64,000 bases of DNA from Nannochloropsis salina CCMP1776 (GCA_004565275.1 SDOX01000119.1:222089-286088); one strand, 5' to 3'. Positions 32,512 to 43,264 are shown, counted from the first letter of the stretch. Translations and numbers: made by a program. The notes: generated by a model not told the origin, from the letters alone.

Positions 32512-34776
32512 ATGGGGAAGAAGAGAGCCCCGTCCGTGCAAAGCGGCTCACCATCTTCTATTTCAAGGGCAATCCGTCGTAATGATGGCGGCGACGCTCG
32601 GGCTACTCGAAGGGACACGGCGGAGCGGCAACGCAAGCTGCCCCTCGCACCATCCACTAAACCGATTAGCAATGGACGGCAACATCAGGTGCGAGGAAAG
32701 AAAAAGGGGAAGGAACCTGAGCCGGAAAGCGAGAGTGAGGTTGAGGAGAGCGAAGCGGAGGACGAGGACGCCGAGGAAGTTGGTGAAGAGGATGAAGCGT
32801 TGGAGGGGTCGGGCTCCGATGAAGAGGAACTTCATGCGAAAGATCTGGGCTTTACCGACGACAACCAATCATGGCTTAAAATGAAGAAAGGCAATACGAA
32901 TGGCTTGTTATCTTCGGAGGAGGAAGTGGAAGAAGAAGAGGAAGAAGACGAGGATGACGAGGAGGAGGAGGATGGGGAAGGGGATGAGGCCGACAATTTT
33001 ATGTCAGGCGAGAGCGAAGAGAGTGGAAAGGAGGTTGCAGACGAGGAAGAGGATTTTGAGGTTGGACATGAGGGAGATCAAGATGAGGAGGATGAGGCAG
33101 GCGACGAGGGAGAAGAAGAGGGGCCTCGGCCTGTCGCGGGCCTCGCCTCCGGGCTGAAGGAGCGGATCGAGGAGGTGGTTGACATTCTCTCCGACTTCCG
33201 CGCGCGCCGGAAGGCAGGAGTCGCGCGGGCGGAGTACGTGAGGCAGCTGGGGCGTGACCTGTCGGAGCACCACGGATACCTGCCCGAGCTGACGGGAATG
33301 TTCCTGACCATGTTGGGGCCCGCGGAGTGCGTGGAATTTATGGCCGCGAACGACCGACCCCGGCCCCTGGTCGTCCGCGCCAACACCCTCAAGACGCGGC
33401 GCAAGGACCTGGCGCAGGCCCTGGTCAAGCGGGGGGTGAGTCTGGAGCCCCTGGCGGGCGGCTGGTCCAAGGTGGCGCTGAAGATCATCGACTCCCAGGT
33501 CCCCGTGGGGGCGACCCCGGAGTACCTGGCAGGGCACTACATTTTGCAGAGCGCCTCCTCCATGACGCCCGTGATGGCTTTGGCGCCCCAGCCCCATGAG
33601 AGGGTGCTAGACCTCTCGGCGGCGCCGGGGGGCAAGGCGAGTTACTGCGCGCAGCTGATGAAGAACACGGGGCTGCTGGTGGCGAACGACCTGAAGCCCG
33701 AGCGCCAGAAGGCCACTATCGCCAACCTGCACCGGCTGGGTGTCCGGAACGCGGTGGTTTGCAGCTACGACGGCCGGCGGCTGCCCTCGGTCATGAAGGG
33801 CTTCGACCGCGCCCTGCTGGATGCCCCGTGCTCGGGCCTGGGGATCGTGGCCCGAGACCAGTCTGTGAAGGTCCAGCGGACCCTGGCCGACGTCCGGAAG
33901 ATGTCGCACCTACAGAGGGAGCTGCTGCGGGCGGCGGTTGACTGCGTGGACGCGGGGAGCAAGACCGGGGGCGTGCTGGTGTACTCGACCTGCTCGGTGG
34001 CGGTGGAGGAGAACGAGCTCGTGGTGGACTACATCCTCCGGGCCCGGCCTAACGTCCGCGTGGTGCCCACGGGCCTCGGGGACTTTGGGCGGCCGGGCTT
34101 CACGCGGGTCGCAGAGCACCGATTCCACCCGTCCTTGGCCCTGACCAGGCGCTTCTATCCCCATGTTCACAACATGGATGGCTTCTTCGTCTGCAAGCTG
34201 CAAAAGCTGACGAACGCGCTGCCCGGAAAGAACGAGGAGGAAGAGGGGGCAGAGGCGAAGGGGAAAAAGAGGAAACAGATGCGCGATGGCGGAAATGGGG
34301 AAAGTAGAGGGAATGAGACAAGAAAAGGTGTGCAAAAAGGTGAGAAGGGAGAGGAGGAAGCCCCTTTCCGTATTAAAAAGAAGAAGAAGGGGAGCCAGCC
34401 CCAAGGGCCGGTCAGAGAGACCCCGCAGAGCACCGCAGAAACGACGGTTGCAGAATCGAGGGTATCTGGCCAGGCGACGATGTCAAGTGGAACAAACTCT
34501 GAGAGAGACGGGCCGTTGGTGGAGAAGAAGGATAAGCACACGAGAAAGACGGAATCAAAAACGCCAAAAGCGGCAGGGGAGGACGTTGTCAAGGAAGGGA
34601 AGAAGAAAAGTTGGCAGAGCAAGCAAGAAAGGGGCCGGCATGAGGTCGGCGAAGGGCCAAAAGTTAGTAACGGAGAGCGGCAAAAGTCTGAGCAGAAGTC
34701 AGGCCGGCCAAAGGAGTCGCAAGGAATACCTGTCGGAAGAAAAGGGAAAAAGGCGAAGGGGGTCATGTCCTCTTAG
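32512..34776 (+). CDS. NOP2: rRNA (cytosine-C5) methyltransferase NOP2/NSUN1
   Basis: Nucleolar enzyme that methylates 25S/28S rRNA and is needed for 60S maturation. Single exon, 754 residues. The N-terminal 200 residues are low-complexity: basic, then very acidic (long Glu/Asp runs), as in other NOP2 proteins. The catalytic core (about residues 205-563) shows PRPLVVRANTLKTRRKDL, a SAM site DLSAAPGGKASYCAQLM, DLKPERQKATIANLHRLGV, and the two Cys motifs DAPCSGLG (Cys about 440) and YSTCSVAVEENE (Cys about 494); the latter is the nucleophile in NSUN enzymes. HPSLALTRRFYPHVHNMDGFFV closes the domain. The C-terminus is a Lys-rich tail. ATG 32512 gives MGKKRAP; the frame is open slightly upstream, but with no earlier ATG. 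Confidence 0.95.
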   Translation: MGKKRAPSVQSGSPSSISRAIRRNDGGDARATRRDTAERQRKLPLAPSTKPISNGRQHQVRGKKKGKEPEPESESEVEESEAEDEDAEEVGEEDEALEGSGSDEEELHAKDLGFTDDNQSWLKMKKGNTNGLLSSEEEVEEEEEEDEDDEEEEDGEGDEADNFMSGESEESGKEVADEEEDFEVGHEGDQDEEDEAGDEGEEEGPRPVAGLASGLKERIEEVVDILSDFRARRKAGVARAEYVRQLGRDLSEHHGYLPELTGMFLTMLGPAECVEFMAANDRPRPLVVRANTLKTRRKDLAQALVKRGVSLEPLAGGWSKVALKIIDSQVPVGATPEYLAGHYILQSASSMTPVMALAPQPHERVLDLSAAPGGKASYCAQLMKNTGLLVANDLKPERQKATIANLHRLGVRNAVVCSYDGRRLPSVMKGFDRALLDAPCSGLGIVARDQSVKVQRTLADVRKMSHLQRELLRAAVDCVDAGSKTGGVLVYSTCSVAVEENELVVDYILRARPNVRVVPTGLGDFGRPGFTRVAEHRFHPSLALTRRFYPHVHNMDGFFVCKLQKLTNALPGKNEEEEGAEAKGKKRKQMRDGGNGESRGNETRKGVQKGEKGEEEAPFRIKKKKKGSQPQGPVRETPQSTAETTVAESRVSGQATMSSGTNSERDGPLVEKKDKHTRKTESKTPKAAGEDVVKEGKKKSWQSKQERGRHEVGEGPKVSNGERQKSEQKSGRPKESQGIPVGRKGKKAKGVMSS

Positions 34777-35181
34777 AAAGGGGCCATGTCGTGTCGATTC
34801 TTTGAGATCAAAGTAAGAAAATGAAAAACGTAGCCTCTCATGGATCGTCAAGGACGAGGACCGCGCAGGCAGTAGAAAAGAACGAGGCAGAAATGAAAGA
34901 GGGTGTCATTTCGAGACGGTGGAACAAACGTTGACGTAAAATAGTCGAAATAGTGGATGGTATCCATGACTTCCTCAAGCTTCTCGGTTAGCGAGACGCT
35001 ATCCACCGCAAGCACGTCTTCCATATGCTCTTTTTCTTTTTGTGCATGATGCTTTGATTTGTGTTCCAGGGAATCTCAGGGTATCCTGGGGTCATGTTGC
35101 CGGCAAGCGCGCTCAGCAGTTCCAGGGGAACCGGCGGCCCGCCAAGGGTTTCCCCCCCTCGGTTGCTGTACCCCTCCGACC
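34777..35181. other. Convergent intergenic region, no gene seen
   Basis: About 400 bases between the 3' ends of NOP2 and the TPR gene. Nothing recognisable. Confidence 0.5.
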
Positions 35182-36651
35182 TCACTCCTCGAGCAGGTCC
35201 CCCATTAAGACCGCCAGGAGGCTTTTTGCGTTCTCACAGACGTCCGCGCTAGATGTCACATGCTGGCCGAGGGCTCGCTCCATCCTCCGGTATCCCTCCT
35301 CCCCCTTCCCGAAATTGTACCGGTCCAAGATGGGCTCCGCCAACAGCCTCGCCAGGTAAGGCCGCAATCGCTGCACGAATCGCCCTGATTCGTAGTCCGC
35401 CGCCTTACGGAGCATAATCAGCTCGCCCTGCACGACGGGCTGGGAGTAGATGTACATAAGGCTTTGCTGGATCTCCAGGGCGACCACCTCGTCGATGAGC
35501 TTCTCTGAGCCTGGCTTGGTGGAGAGTCTTGAGACCGGCCGTGCAGCACTCAGGGGATCCGTGGCGCGAGAGCGGGATGTCGAGCTCGAGAGTATGGAAG
35601 GAGGCTGCGGGATGTCCGGGGCGGGGGGCTTCTCCTTGTCTCGATCCGCAGTAAAGTCCGCCCCGGCCATCATGCGCTTGGCGGCCGCGCTTTCCTCCCT
35701 CGTCATCCTCTCGAGCCTCTGCGAGAGCTTCCTGGCATCCTTCTGTGCAGCCGCTAAGAGCTCTTGTGCCGTGTCTGGATCGTGGTCTTCCAGCAACTCT
35801 GTGGCTTGCAACCGCAGGATCACTTCCAAGTCGAGGGCGGCGGCCTCAATGTCGCCCAGGCAAGTGTAAGCCTCCGCCCGCCGCGCGCGTGCTTTCAGGT
35901 TCCGAGGATTGATTGACAAGCAAGCAGTGCACGCGGTAAGCGACGTGCGCCAAGCGCTTGTTTTCAAGCCTGCGATCGCTTGATTGGTCAAGAGCGCGGT
36001 GTAGAGCTCAAGCAAGTGTCGCTGAGGCTGCTCGTCTTTGCACTCGACTTGCTGCAAAAGCTCAACCCCTTGCGTGTACCGCGTCAATGCCATTTCATAA
36101 TCTTGCGACGCAAAGCATTTATTTCCGGCGCTTTTCATCTCATCGGCAAAAGTGGCAAACTGCTTGGCGTCTTCGGAGTCGAGCAGACGCTTCCCCTTGC
36201 TCAGGCCCGGTACGTAATCCACTTGAGATTGGAAGTCACTAATCCATTCGTCGTCCACCATGTTCTGAGCGTACACCTTTGGCTCCGCTCGAATCTGTGC
36301 CTGGGCGTCACTTAAAAAAGCTTTGGTGCCGGGTTCCTCCATCTTCATGGCAAAAGTCATCAAGGCCTCCTTCGCCGAGCCTCCGCTCATCTCCTGCGCT
36401 TCAACAAAGTCCCGATGTAGGCGATTGATGACAAGCGGATAAGGTAGTAAAGGGGAGACTATGCGCTTGAACGAACCCGTGCATTTATAGAGGGCCTCGC
36501 ACAGGGCTAACCGGTCCTCTTTGCTGGGCCGTAAGGTGAGGTCCTCCACTACTTCATCACTTCCCTTGTTGACAGAGTACGAGGAGAGAGCTACAAGGGG
36601 AGTGGACACATTTTCGGGTTTTGTATTTTCCTTCTCTGCTACAGCTACCAT
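35182..36651 (-). CDS. Orphan TPR-repeat protein
   Basis: Single-exon 489-residue protein. The middle (about residues 165-300) has tetratricopeptide-type helices: ADEMKSAGNKCFASQDYEMALTRYTQGVELL, then TALLTNQAIAGLK and NPRNLKARARRAEAYTCLGDIEAAALDLE, the arrangement seen in Hsp70/Hsp90 co-chaperones. The first 160 residues and the last 130 match no family that I recognise; the C-terminal part (VQGELIMLRKAADYESGRFV, then RLLAEPILDRYNFGKGEEGY) looks folded and could be a conserved domain. A co-chaperone or adaptor role is possible but unproved. The upstream ATG follows directly after a 16-bp palindrome in the leader. Confidence 0.8.
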   Translation of the reverse strand: MVAVAEKENTKPENVSTPLVALSSYSVNKGSDEVVEDLTLRPSKEDRLALCEALYKCTGSFKRIVSPLLPYPLVINRLHRDFVEAQEMSGGSAKEALMTFAMKMEEPGTKAFLSDAQAQIRAEPKVYAQNMVDDEWISDFQSQVDYVPGLSKGKRLLDSEDAKQFATFADEMKSAGNKCFASQDYEMALTRYTQGVELLQQVECKDEQPQRHLLELYTALLTNQAIAGLKTSAWRTSLTACTACLSINPRNLKARARRAEAYTCLGDIEAAALDLEVILRLQATELLEDHDPDTAQELLAAAQKDARKLSQRLERMTREESAAAKRMMAGADFTADRDKEKPPAPDIPQPPSILSSSTSRSRATDPLSAARPVSRLSTKPGSEKLIDEVVALEIQQSLMYIYSQPVVQGELIMLRKAADYESGRFVQRLRPYLARLLAEPILDRYNFGKGEEGYRRMERALGQHVTSSADVCENAKSLLAVLMGDLLEE

Positions 36652-37322
36652 GTTAGACTATCGATCGATCGATAACTCTGTGCTTGAGACCTATGAATGT
36701 GATGATAGGTGAGGAGCGGGGAAAGGAGGCGAGTTTGTGTTTGAACGAGTCTGAGCGAGGCAGCGAACGAGGGCGAGGTGGCTTCTTTCCTCCGGGTATC
36801 GTGAAGTTGGGTGGCCTCGAGGTGGACGCCTGGACACGAGCACACGAATCGCGCAACCCAGTATACAGTCCGTGTGATAAGGACTTTTGGCTCCGAAAAT
36901 GGTGACTACGCACGCCAGTCATTTAAAGTTTGTGGCTCTCAATTGAACAAACATCTTCAGTGTTACGGCTTACGCCTTCCTATCCTGAGTTTCGTTGAGA
37001 TGGAGCTTGGCTTCCAAATATCCCCACTCGTCGCACTAACCAGCTTATTAAATAAACGACAATGAATCAAATCAAACTAGAGCACAAAATATGCGCCCGC
37101 CTCAATTAAGTTATTTCGACGTTTGCCCGGGGGCGACTAATGTTCGATCGCGGATGTGGTGGGCGCCGCATTCCTCCCACCATGTTGATGAGTACCATCC
37201 CTCAAAGTGAGAGAGAGAGAGCTAAGAATGACGACAGACGAATCCTACCGATCCAGTAACCCTATCATGGACAACGCCCAACAACCAACACAAAGCATCC
37301 TCCCATCATCCCTTCCACCTCC
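36652..37322. promoter_or_regulatory. Intergenic region upstream of the TPR gene
   Basis: About 670 bases between the TPR start and the eL6 stop (both minus strand), holding the TPR promoter and the eL6 3' UTR. It begins with the palindrome TATCGATCGATCGATA at 36659-36674, eight bases upstream of the TPR ATG on the minus strand. No gene seen. Confidence 0.45.
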
Positions 37323-38768
37323 TTAAAACTTGATCTCGTGCGGCTTCACGCCCTTTTTCAAGGAAAATCGCGCCTTCAAGTACCCATCCAATTGCGCCAC
37401 CTTCTTGACAGCTACCAGCACCTGCTCGTCCACCGCCTGCTGGTCCTTCTTGCGTGACTCAGACACCTCAGTCGCCTTCTTCCCCGCACCAGCGGCAAGG
37501 ATCGTCTCCTTGCCCTTGACATCCGCCGGGACCGCGAAATACGCATCATTCAACGTGTCAGGCACCTTGACGGCTGAGATATCCACCACTTGGCTGGTGA
37601 CAATTACATAGGCTTGATTGACTCGGCGGAGAGGGACACCATTCAATGAGTAAGGGCCTGCGATGGGAGGAAATGAGTCCTTCATATACAGGTGGGGCAA
37701 GGCATAATACTCCCTCATAACAGCCCTCATCTCTCATAATCCATAAGTCATAAACCACACAGGCTGGCCCAACCATCGACAAATCAACAGCTCCAAAGTG
37801 GAGGCCGGGTAGAGGGGATATGGGCCACGTATTCGGAAATGACCGCAAGAGAACCAAGCGACAAGGCGCACGCGAAAGTGGATGGCTCTGTCGCTCTCCT
37901 TGATCTCTCCAGAGTCAGGAAAGGCACAAGCCTATCCGTCATTCAAAGTGAGCCCATCAGAGAACTGTGCTGAGCACACGCTCACTTCCACACCCTGAAA
38001 CTGATGTCTCATGAGCTCTTCTCCAAATTGCTTGTCCCAACACCCAAATCCCTTCTGCCACCCCTGTCGTTGCATCCCTTCTAGTCGCCAGAGAGCCAGA
38101 CACAGGGCCATCGTAATTTCTAAAGCATTTAATCATCGGGCGCAACATCGGACACGCGAATCATACACACCCACATGACACCGGCTGACCATTCCATGAA
38201 TCTGCAGCCTATCCGCTTTTCGATTGTTCTTACACATGCTCTCTTAGCATCAAAAAACCCTCTTTTCCCTTCCCTTCCCGCGTCTCGGTCCCTTGCTCAC
38301 CCGTTACGAGAAGCGTGCCCGACGCCAGCTGCTTCAGGAAAACCACGCGCTTGCCACGGAAGCGGCCAGCGAGCATAATCAGCACAGAACCGGGCTTGAT
38401 ACCTGCCTTAAGCTTGGTCGGTTTCTGGATGTGGCGCGCACTGCGACGAGGGACAGGGATGTCGTCAGCCGGGTAGAAGCGAGGCGCCTTGCTCGCAGCA
38501 GGCGCGGGCGCCGAAGCCTTCTTCCCGCCCTTGCCGAAGAACTTATACCGCCCCCCCTTCTTCACAGTCTGCAATGAAAGAAGTAAGCGGTCAACAAAAA
38601 GAGAATGAAAGCTGTTGAGCACCAATGGGAGTAGATAGAGAAGGAGGACAGCAAGTTTGGGCGAAGATGCCTTGCACGTACCGCGGCACGACTCAGAGAT
38701 GGGACACCACGGGCCAGCAAGGTTGTGCGGGGCTTCCCTGCACGCTTGTTTGCTTTCTTCGGAGCCAT
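37323..38768 (-). CDS. RPL6: 60S ribosomal protein eL6
   Basis: Structural protein of the cytosolic large subunit. Three exons (38682-38768, 38301-38568, 37323-37657), GT-AG and in phase; 229 residues, matching the family. Exon 1 encodes a basic start ([16 protein letters not shown]). Exon 2 has [20 protein letters not shown], then [17 protein letters not shown], the eL6 KOW-like core. Exon 3 continues [37 protein letters not shown] and ends [11 protein letters not shown]. The second intron (37658-38300) is long (643 bp) and contains no gene. Confidence 0.95.
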
Positions 38769-39102
38769 AGCGTCTGTCAAGGCACGTGGATGATAGGGTT
38801 TGAAGAGGGGTGGTTATGGGAGTCTGTTTCTTCATTCGCATGGCCTCTCCTTACAGAAGGCCCCTGATGGAAGAATCAGTTAGGAGAAGCGCTTACGACC
38901 TCCACAAGAATGTCAGTGAGAGTGGCGAAGGAAGTAGTGAACATTTTTCCGATGCACTGCGATTTGTGAGCGGTTCACGCAAACTGGAGAAGAAGCAGGG
39001 AGCTTCTCTGCCATCATCTCAACCACCGCACCATTCCCCGCCAGGTTACACGATCCGGTTCTCCGACCATATCACAGCTCAGCACTGAATCCAAGCTCTA
39101 CA
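38769..39102. promoter_or_regulatory. Divergent promoter region eL6/QSOX
   Basis: About 330 bases between the two divergent starts. No coding frame with a recognisable product. Confidence 0.4.
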
Positions 39103-41088
39103 ATGAAATTTTCTCACTCCTGGAACGTTTCCGGTCCCCTGTCCCCGCCCACCACCGCCACGGAGCGGGCGGAGCGAGGCCACCACAGCCACAGAGCGGG
39201 GCCGGCGAAGGGAACTAGAATGATCGATCAGGCGCTAGGCCCACATGCCGCCGCCCCCCCCCCCCATGTCAACTTGCCTCTCTCACTCACGTCCTTGGTA
39301 ATTACAGGGATGATGGGGAAGCCAAGGGAGCGAACCAGGCGTGACTCGTGCGCTATGAGTGTGCGACGCATCCTGGGGCGTGATATGCGGGAAATCACGC
39401 GCATAAGAAAATCCCGGCTACACACCTCATGTACCGCCTGTCTGCTTCCTCCCCTCATCTTCTTGCTTTCTCTGCTGCTCCCTACTTCTTACGCCTACGA
39501 GCAATATCTCTTCAGTAAAGCCTCTGATAGCTCGCGGCCGGAGCTTAAAGGTGTGGAAGACCTCAGTCGTACGGCCTTTGAGTCGCTCAAGGCAAATCGG
39601 GAGCCGTGGGCGATCATGTTTTACTCTCCTACATGCGGGCACTGCCAACATTTCGCACCCACGTGGGCAGCCGTGTGGGGGACGCTAAGAGGAAAAAAGG
39701 AGCTGGGGGGGCTTCAAATTGGTGCTGTAAGTTGCCTGGCTGAGGCAGGGGCATGTCAGGATGAGAGGGTCCATGCGTACCCCACGCTAAAGGCCTACGG
39801 CGTGCGAGGCAGTAACGGAAAAGGCACGGCCATTCCCAATGGCAATGACGAGGATCTGATCAGGTGGATCACATCCAAATTTACTGAGCAAGTTGCTGTG
39901 GAAGACGAGGGAGAAGTCCCTATGGGCAATGAAGCACGAGAGCCGGCGAGGTCGGCGCCCAAAGAAACTTCCGTCTCCCAGGATCAACCGGGGCCCGACT
40001 CGTCACGAGCTGCGCCTGCCGCATCTAATATTGCAGCCACTCCAAAGAAGGAAGGACCACAATCCCCGAACACACGTACCAGATCTCAAGCTCCGGGCGA
40101 CTTGGAGGCTGAGGATAGTCTGAGCATCCCTGCGCTCCGACGTGCGAGGGTGGAGGATGCCTTCACCTCCTTGCGCTTCGCTTTGGACCACGACTTATTT
40201 CTGGGCTCGAAAGTCCTCAGGGGTCAGGCCTTAAGTAGCCTGCGCGATTTGCTGCACGTGCTGTCCCTGCTTTTCCCGGGAGGGCCACGGCGCCGACTCT
40301 TCCGAGGCTTACTGGAGGCCGTGTACCCCTTGGAGGAGATCGGCATCGCAGCGTGGGAAGACTTACTTGCCCGGCATCTTGATCCAGTGCTCCCATCCCT
40401 GCCCGCTGCGAGCAGGGCGGGAGGAGAAGGTGGTGGAGGGGGGGAAAGGGCGAGCAAGCGGTCCTACGAGTGGGCGGTCTGTGGGCGGGAGGCTGGCTAC
40501 ACGTGCGGCCTCTGGACGCTCTTCCACCTCCTCTCCGTGAAGAGCGCCGTCCGCGCCCGCGACAAGGCCGCCTCTTCCTCCACGAGTGTGGTCTCTCCTT
40601 TAAACGTCCTGCTGGTGATCGAGGGCTTCGTCTCGAACTTCTTCGGCTGCCAGGAGTGCAGGGACCACTTCCTGAAGGCCTTCGAGGAAACGCGGGGCCG
40701 GTGGGCGGATAGGGGGCCCAAGGGGGCGGTCTGGTGGGTCTACGACCTGCACGACAAAGTGAACGTGCGCCTGGGAAAGCGGCGGTGGCCGCCGGTGAGG
40801 AAGTGTCCGAGGTGCTGGGGCAAGGAGGGGGCCAGTGGGGAGCCGGAGTGGGAGGCGCTCTACGAGGAGATGGTGAAGGGATACGACGTGCACGACACAG
40901 AGACGGCGGGGGAAGATAGGGCGATGGGGGGGCAGGTGCGGAGCATCGGGGAGCTGGCGGCCTTGTCGCGGGACTACGCGTTCGTGGGCGGCATCATGCT
41001 CGTCCTCTGCTTCGCCTTCTGCGTGCGGTTGCGCAAGAAACTCCGGACCGGTCGGCGGAAAAAATGGGATACGATGCTGCCCATGTAG
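39103..41088 (+). CDS. QSOX: Quiescin sulfhydryl oxidase (QSOX)
   Basis: FAD enzyme of the secretory pathway that makes disulfide bonds in client proteins and passes electrons to oxygen. Seen: a hydrophobic signal (LLPPLIFLLSLLLPTSYA), a thioredoxin domain with FYSPTCGHCQHFAPTW (CGHC near residue 177) and YPTLKAYGV, a variable linker, an Erv/ALR domain with YTCGLWTLFHLLSVKSA, GCQECRDHFLKAFE (CxxC near 516), VWWVYDLHDKVN (FAD-binding HxxxN) and KCPRCW, and a C-terminal membrane helix. This is the plant/protist QSOX layout with one Trx domain. The start is uncertain: 39103 is the first ATG, but the leader before the signal is long and TTACAG before 39310 looks like a splice acceptor, so the true start may be near 39310-39350 or in an upstream exon. 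661 residues from 39103. Confidence 0.9.
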   Translation: MKFSHSWNVSGPLSPPTTATERAERGHHSHRAGPAKGTRMIDQALGPHAAAPPPHVNLPLSLTSLVITGMMGKPRERTRRDSCAMSVRRILGRDMREITRIRKSRLHTSCTACLLPPLIFLLSLLLPTSYAYEQYLFSKASDSSRPELKGVEDLSRTAFESLKANREPWAIMFYSPTCGHCQHFAPTWAAVWGTLRGKKELGGLQIGAVSCLAEAGACQDERVHAYPTLKAYGVRGSNGKGTAIPNGNDEDLIRWITSKFTEQVAVEDEGEVPMGNEAREPARSAPKETSVSQDQPGPDSSRAAPAASNIAATPKKEGPQSPNTRTRSQAPGDLEAEDSLSIPALRRARVEDAFTSLRFALDHDLFLGSKVLRGQALSSLRDLLHVLSLLFPGGPRRRLFRGLLEAVYPLEEIGIAAWEDLLARHLDPVLPSLPAASRAGGEGGGGGERASKRSYEWAVCGREAGYTCGLWTLFHLLSVKSAVRARDKAASSSTSVVSPLNVLLVIEGFVSNFFGCQECRDHFLKAFEETRGRWADRGPKGAVWWVYDLHDKVNVRLGKRRWPPVRKCPRCWGKEGASGEPEWEALYEEMVKGYDVHDTETAGEDRAMGGQVRSIGELAALSRDYAFVGGIMLVLCFAFCVRLRKKLRTGRRKKWDTMLPM

Positions 41089-41309
41089 GATGGAAGCCGG
41101 AAACGATGACAAGGGCGGCGGTCGGGCTGGCAATGTAAAGGGTAAATTAGCTGGGTCAGCACCCAAAAGAAAGCACAATTTTTTGATCGCATCCGTTGAG
41201 TCGAGAGGCATGGATTCGTTGCTCTTTACAAACCCACGATTTTACGCGCCGGATTACTGACTTCCCCACCCATTCGATCCATCGCGTCTGTCGTCCTCTC
41301 CTTCCACCT

Positions 41310-42964
41310 TCATGTAAACATATTGGCCAGGTAGAAGCGGAGAAACATGGTGCCGAGGCAGCAGACCACCTGCAGAAGTAGCAGCAAAAGGCAAAGCGTT
41401 CGCTCGTGGAGTGGGCCCACCACTCTGAGGACCGCGTTGATGAGCGTCAGGTTGATAAAGTGGTCGCTGTCGGGAGGGAGCCCGAAGAGGCGCTTGGCCC
41501 ACCGGTGCTCTTCGCTCGCGCACGGGCAAAGGGAGGGGAGCAGTCGGTCAAGAGAGGGGTCCACACGAGGGAGTCTGTGTCGGGGACAGGGCACGATTTT
41601 GAAGAGCTGGGGGAGAGAGAGGAGGAAATTGGCGATTTGAGGAAGAAAGAGGAAGCAGAGGGTCTTGGAGAAGTGGCCATGGACGCCGATCACGGCGAAG
41701 GTCATGCCGGCAAAATAGCAAAAGGTGTCACCCACGAAGGCCCGTGCGGGATAGAAGTTGTGGTAGAGGAGTCCGAGGACGACCCCAATGAAGGGGAGGA
41801 CGAGCGTGAGGGAAAGAACCTGGGTGGGACTCGCTGACGGAGGTGTAGAGGGCATGAGATACAAAGGGCGTCCGTAGATTTCAAGGACCGTGCTCCCATG
41901 CCTTTTCTTCCCTTACCTTTTCCATCGTTTTCATAGAGAATCTCCGTTAGAGTGAAAGCCAAGACTCCCACGGCGATCACCAGCGACTGCCCCGCCTCAA
42001 GGCCGTTTATCCCCGCGTAGATATTGATCGCGTTCGTGCAGAAGACAGCTAACAACGCCATGTAGATCATGAAAAAGAGCCCCAACTCCACAATTTTCCC
42101 CTGAGCTTGTCCGTCAATGGTGACAAACAAACTGAGCAGCTGTCCTAGTGGAGTCAGGCCTCCCCCGTCGCTGTGTCGCCAGAGAAGACCTCGAAGAGGC
42201 TTGGGAATGATGACGGAAGTTGAGCCGCTGTAGGAGCAGAGGAGCGGCAGTGTTGCTATTGGAGGGAGAATGAGTTTGAATCGCCAAGGGAGGTCCTAAA
42301 TTGAAAGGTGACAAGAAAAAAGGTGAAGAGGTGTGATCGGATGGCGATGGCGGGAACCAGGGGCTTGACTCTGGTCTCTGGGTTTTGCACATCGAGATGA
42401 AAAAAATCCCTCGGCACTTCCCGGATGACCGGCCCCTGCGCTACGTACCAGTACATCATCGACAAAGCCCAAAAAGAGCATAAAACAAATTGAGAGCAGA
42501 GAAGAATTGTAGTTGGCCAAGCTTTCAGGGCTTTGTGTGTACAGCAGCTGACATGCAATTATGATGATCAGGTATATTATGCCCGGCGCCAAGCCCTGCG
42601 ATTCGGGAATAGGGACGTCTCCTAATGGCGTGCCTTTCTTGCACAAATCCTTTCCTGTCTGTTGCTTTCGTCGGCAATACTCTCCCATCACATTTACCAT
42701 GTAGACCACCCCTGAGCATCCTGCTGCTGCCAGACCCAGTTGCTCCAAGATATATTTCCGGGCATTTGCAGATTCCCGCCCAAAAGCATCAACCGGAACG
42801 TCAAGAAGAAGCTTGAGGGGGGCCGTCAACAGCAGTACCACGTAAAAGGCATCCCACAGGCGGTTGGACAAGTCTGATGGGATGGGTCTTCTACTCGCCG
42901 AAGGGGAAGGCGAGGAGACGAGAGCCCCACTTGCCCCTTTCGCCTTACTGCGGGTGGCCACCAT
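41310..42964 (-). CDS. ALG7: UDP-GlcNAc:dolichyl-phosphate GlcNAc-1-phosphotransferase (ALG7/DPAGT1)
   Basis: ER membrane enzyme of the first step of lipid-linked oligosaccharide synthesis for N-glycosylation. Three exons (42449-42964, 41917-42295, 41310-41833) with GT-AG introns, the second only 83 bp; 472 residues. Seen: hydrophobic helices throughout, [40 protein letters not shown] (join of exons 1 and 2; catalytic Asp pair), [20 protein letters not shown], and [21 protein letters not shown] with the HxxP-like active-site loop. The C-terminus matches the family ([16 protein letters not shown]). The apparent frame change near 41840-41916 is explained by the 83-bp intron (donor GTAAGG, acceptor CGTCAG), which joins NDGK to ASPTQVLSL in phase. 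Confidence 0.93.
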
Positions 42965-43264
42965 GCTGTTTCAAAATTGAAGGTGAGTGGTTCCATTTTT
43001 ATGTCTTCTAAGCATGGTCAAGCGAAAGAGCTGAGGTGTGGAGCTGCTCTACGCGAGATGTCTTTGAAATTCAGGGCTTGGCAGCAACGGACTGGCAACG
43101 AGCCGTCAAGCGAGCGGCCGTTGCGCGCCCGCCGTTGCCGCGATTGTTCCACGGGCCCATCCCTCTTTAAATTCAGGAAGATGCCTGGCAGACTTTTCCT
43201 CAACATACGAGTCCGGCATATTTTTGGCACATCATTTCGAAAGTCTAATGTTATTTTTTTTAGG
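42965..43264. promoter_or_regulatory. Divergent region between ALG7 and the coiled-coil gene
   Basis: About 300 bases. An intron acceptor (T-rich tract then TTTTAG at about 43254-43262) lies at its right end, so an upstream 5' exon of the coiled-coil gene may fall here; I could not fix its donor or start. Confidence 0.35.

Noticed and set aside
41834-41916. Apparent frame break inside ALG7
   Set aside because: Explained by an 83-bp GT-AG intron whose removal restores phase and family spacing; no error or pseudogene is needed.
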